A stretch of 63,529 bases of DNA from contig JAKSMQ010000007.1 in the NCBI GenBank assembly GCA_024400565.1, positions 1 through 63,529 of the forward strand, written 5' to 3'. Source of the DNA: Bacteroidales bacterium. Lineage in GTDB: Bacteria > Bacteroidota > Bacteroidia > Bacteroidales > P3. A model generated the notes under the pieces. That model saw nothing but the letters and a program-made list of their open reading frames with translations, made no database searches and was not told the origin of the DNA. Position 1 is the first letter of the stretch; every line of letters begins with the position of its first letter. Below are positions 63,053 to 63,529 of the stretch, in pieces. The translations under genes were made by a program, and so were the position numbers.

Positions 63053-63363
63053 AGTTCTTTCCTATTTGACGCGGAGGCCATGTCGGCAGAGGAGGCGGAA
63101 GCAGCGGTCTTGCGAAGTTCGTCGACAATGGGGCAAGGTGGATAGCTAGGACATTGAGACACTGCATTGATAGCACTCCGCAGTTTGTTGATCTCTTCTT
63201 TGAGAGGGTTGACAATGTTTTCATTGAATTCTTTGACAAAGGTGGTTGAAACGTCGAGTTCTGCTTTTTCGGATTCAGCCCTGCGCTTGCGGCGTTCCGT
63301 GAGCCAGCCAGCTCCGCTGAGGAGCGTAATCAGAGCCAGAATAAAGTCTAATATCGGGGTCAT
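63049..63363 (-). CDS. small membrane-anchored coiled-coil protein, prophage/lysis-like
   Basis: 104 residues. One N-terminal membrane helix (about 4-21, ILDFILALITLLSGAGWL), then a highly charged helix (RRKRRAESEKAELDV to NPLKEEINKLRSAI) and a Cys/Pro motif CPSYPPCP. This arrangement resembles i-spanin/holin-region proteins of phages of Bacteroidota. Its partner is the coupled smalltalk-like gene. No other phage genes are visible before the window ends, and the remaining 63364-63529 shows only AAACACAAACCT-type short repeats. Confidence 0.6.
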   Translation of the reverse strand: MTPILDFILALITLLSGAGWLTERRKRRAESEKAELDVSTTFVKEFNENIVNPLKEEINKLRSAINAVSQCPSYPPCPIVDELRKTAASASSADMASASNRKEL

Positions 63364-63529
63364 AATGATTTGTTTTTAGTTGTTTTAGAGTTGGTTATTT
63401 GTGGGCTTTTATAAACACAAACCTAGATTCTTGTGTGGACCTATTAAAACACAAACCTGGATAAACCTCCTTGGTCGAGGGCGGGACTCTCCGAGTCCCT
63501 TTGGAGGGCAGGTGTCGCCATGAGCTTAC

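Overview
This window is chromosomal DNA from a member of the Bacteroidales (phylum Bacteroidota). I would not name a genus. The evidence is: promoters of the Bacteroides type (-7 box TAnnTTTG, often with TTTG about 19-20 bp upstream) in front of many genes; a type IX secretion C-terminal sorting domain; an UpxY-type NusG paralogue; BspA-like leucine-rich repeats; PepSY-like, DUF4230 and DUF2807 proteins; SPII lipoproteins; outer-membrane barrels; and a smalltalk-like micro-protein. I saw no rRNA, tRNA, CRISPR array or insertion sequence.

Layout. 1-1248 is the end of serS. 1357-3729 (minus) encodes a receptor-like Ser/Thr kinase and a small partner. 4101-4253 is an array of 11-bp repeats. 4556-19563 (plus) is a continuous accessory island of 19 genes. 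19768-23842 (minus) holds a P-loop/dCMP-deaminase fusion, purE, a membrane transporter and a porin. 23949-28095 (plus) holds an outer-membrane barrel and an ECF sigma/anti-sigma module with two exported partners. 28405-32649 (minus) holds a lipoprotein, a broken outer-membrane receptor, and a GntR-controlled ABC transporter operon with a clear palindromic operator. 32939-36800 (plus) holds a nitroreductase, an SF1 helicase and a shrunken PurL-like protein. 36807-54000 (minus) is mostly housekeeping: trkH-trkH-trkA behind an UpxY-type antiterminator, purA, murB, rluB, pheT, a GT39-type glycosyltransferase and glnS. 54534-55241 (plus) is a lipoprotein. 55491-62273 (minus) holds miaA, cca, a MORN-like lipoprotein and an exported-protein operon (T9SS-tagged protein, carbohydrate-binding beta-helix, secreted EEP-family enzyme). 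The right edge has a small prophage-lysis-like pair.

The most unusual part is the 15-kb island. Five of its genes, plus a sixth with a histone-H1-like tail, are built from tandem copies of one roughly 45-60-residue module. The module's strand-helix-strand pattern resembles a ubiquitin-like beta-grasp. Interleaved with them are two DUF4230 membrane-anchored proteins, a GNAT-like protein, a PD-(D/E)XK nuclease, a Cas4-like/DEDD exonuclease fusion, a KAP-family P-loop NTPase, a MetA-type outer-membrane protein, a voltage-gated-type ion channel lacking the canonical K+ selectivity filter, a pyroglutamyl-peptidase I homologue with all catalytic residues, a lipoprotein and a 49-residue basic protein. 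Nucleases, a STAND-like NTPase and a membrane channel together look like a conflict, stress or envelope-sensing system. That function is inference; the co-orientation and module sharing are visible in the sequence.

A second unusual feature is a set of five intergenic arrays, all with an exact 11-bp period but with unit sequences that differ between loci. At two of them the units occur in both orientations and can form long hairpins.
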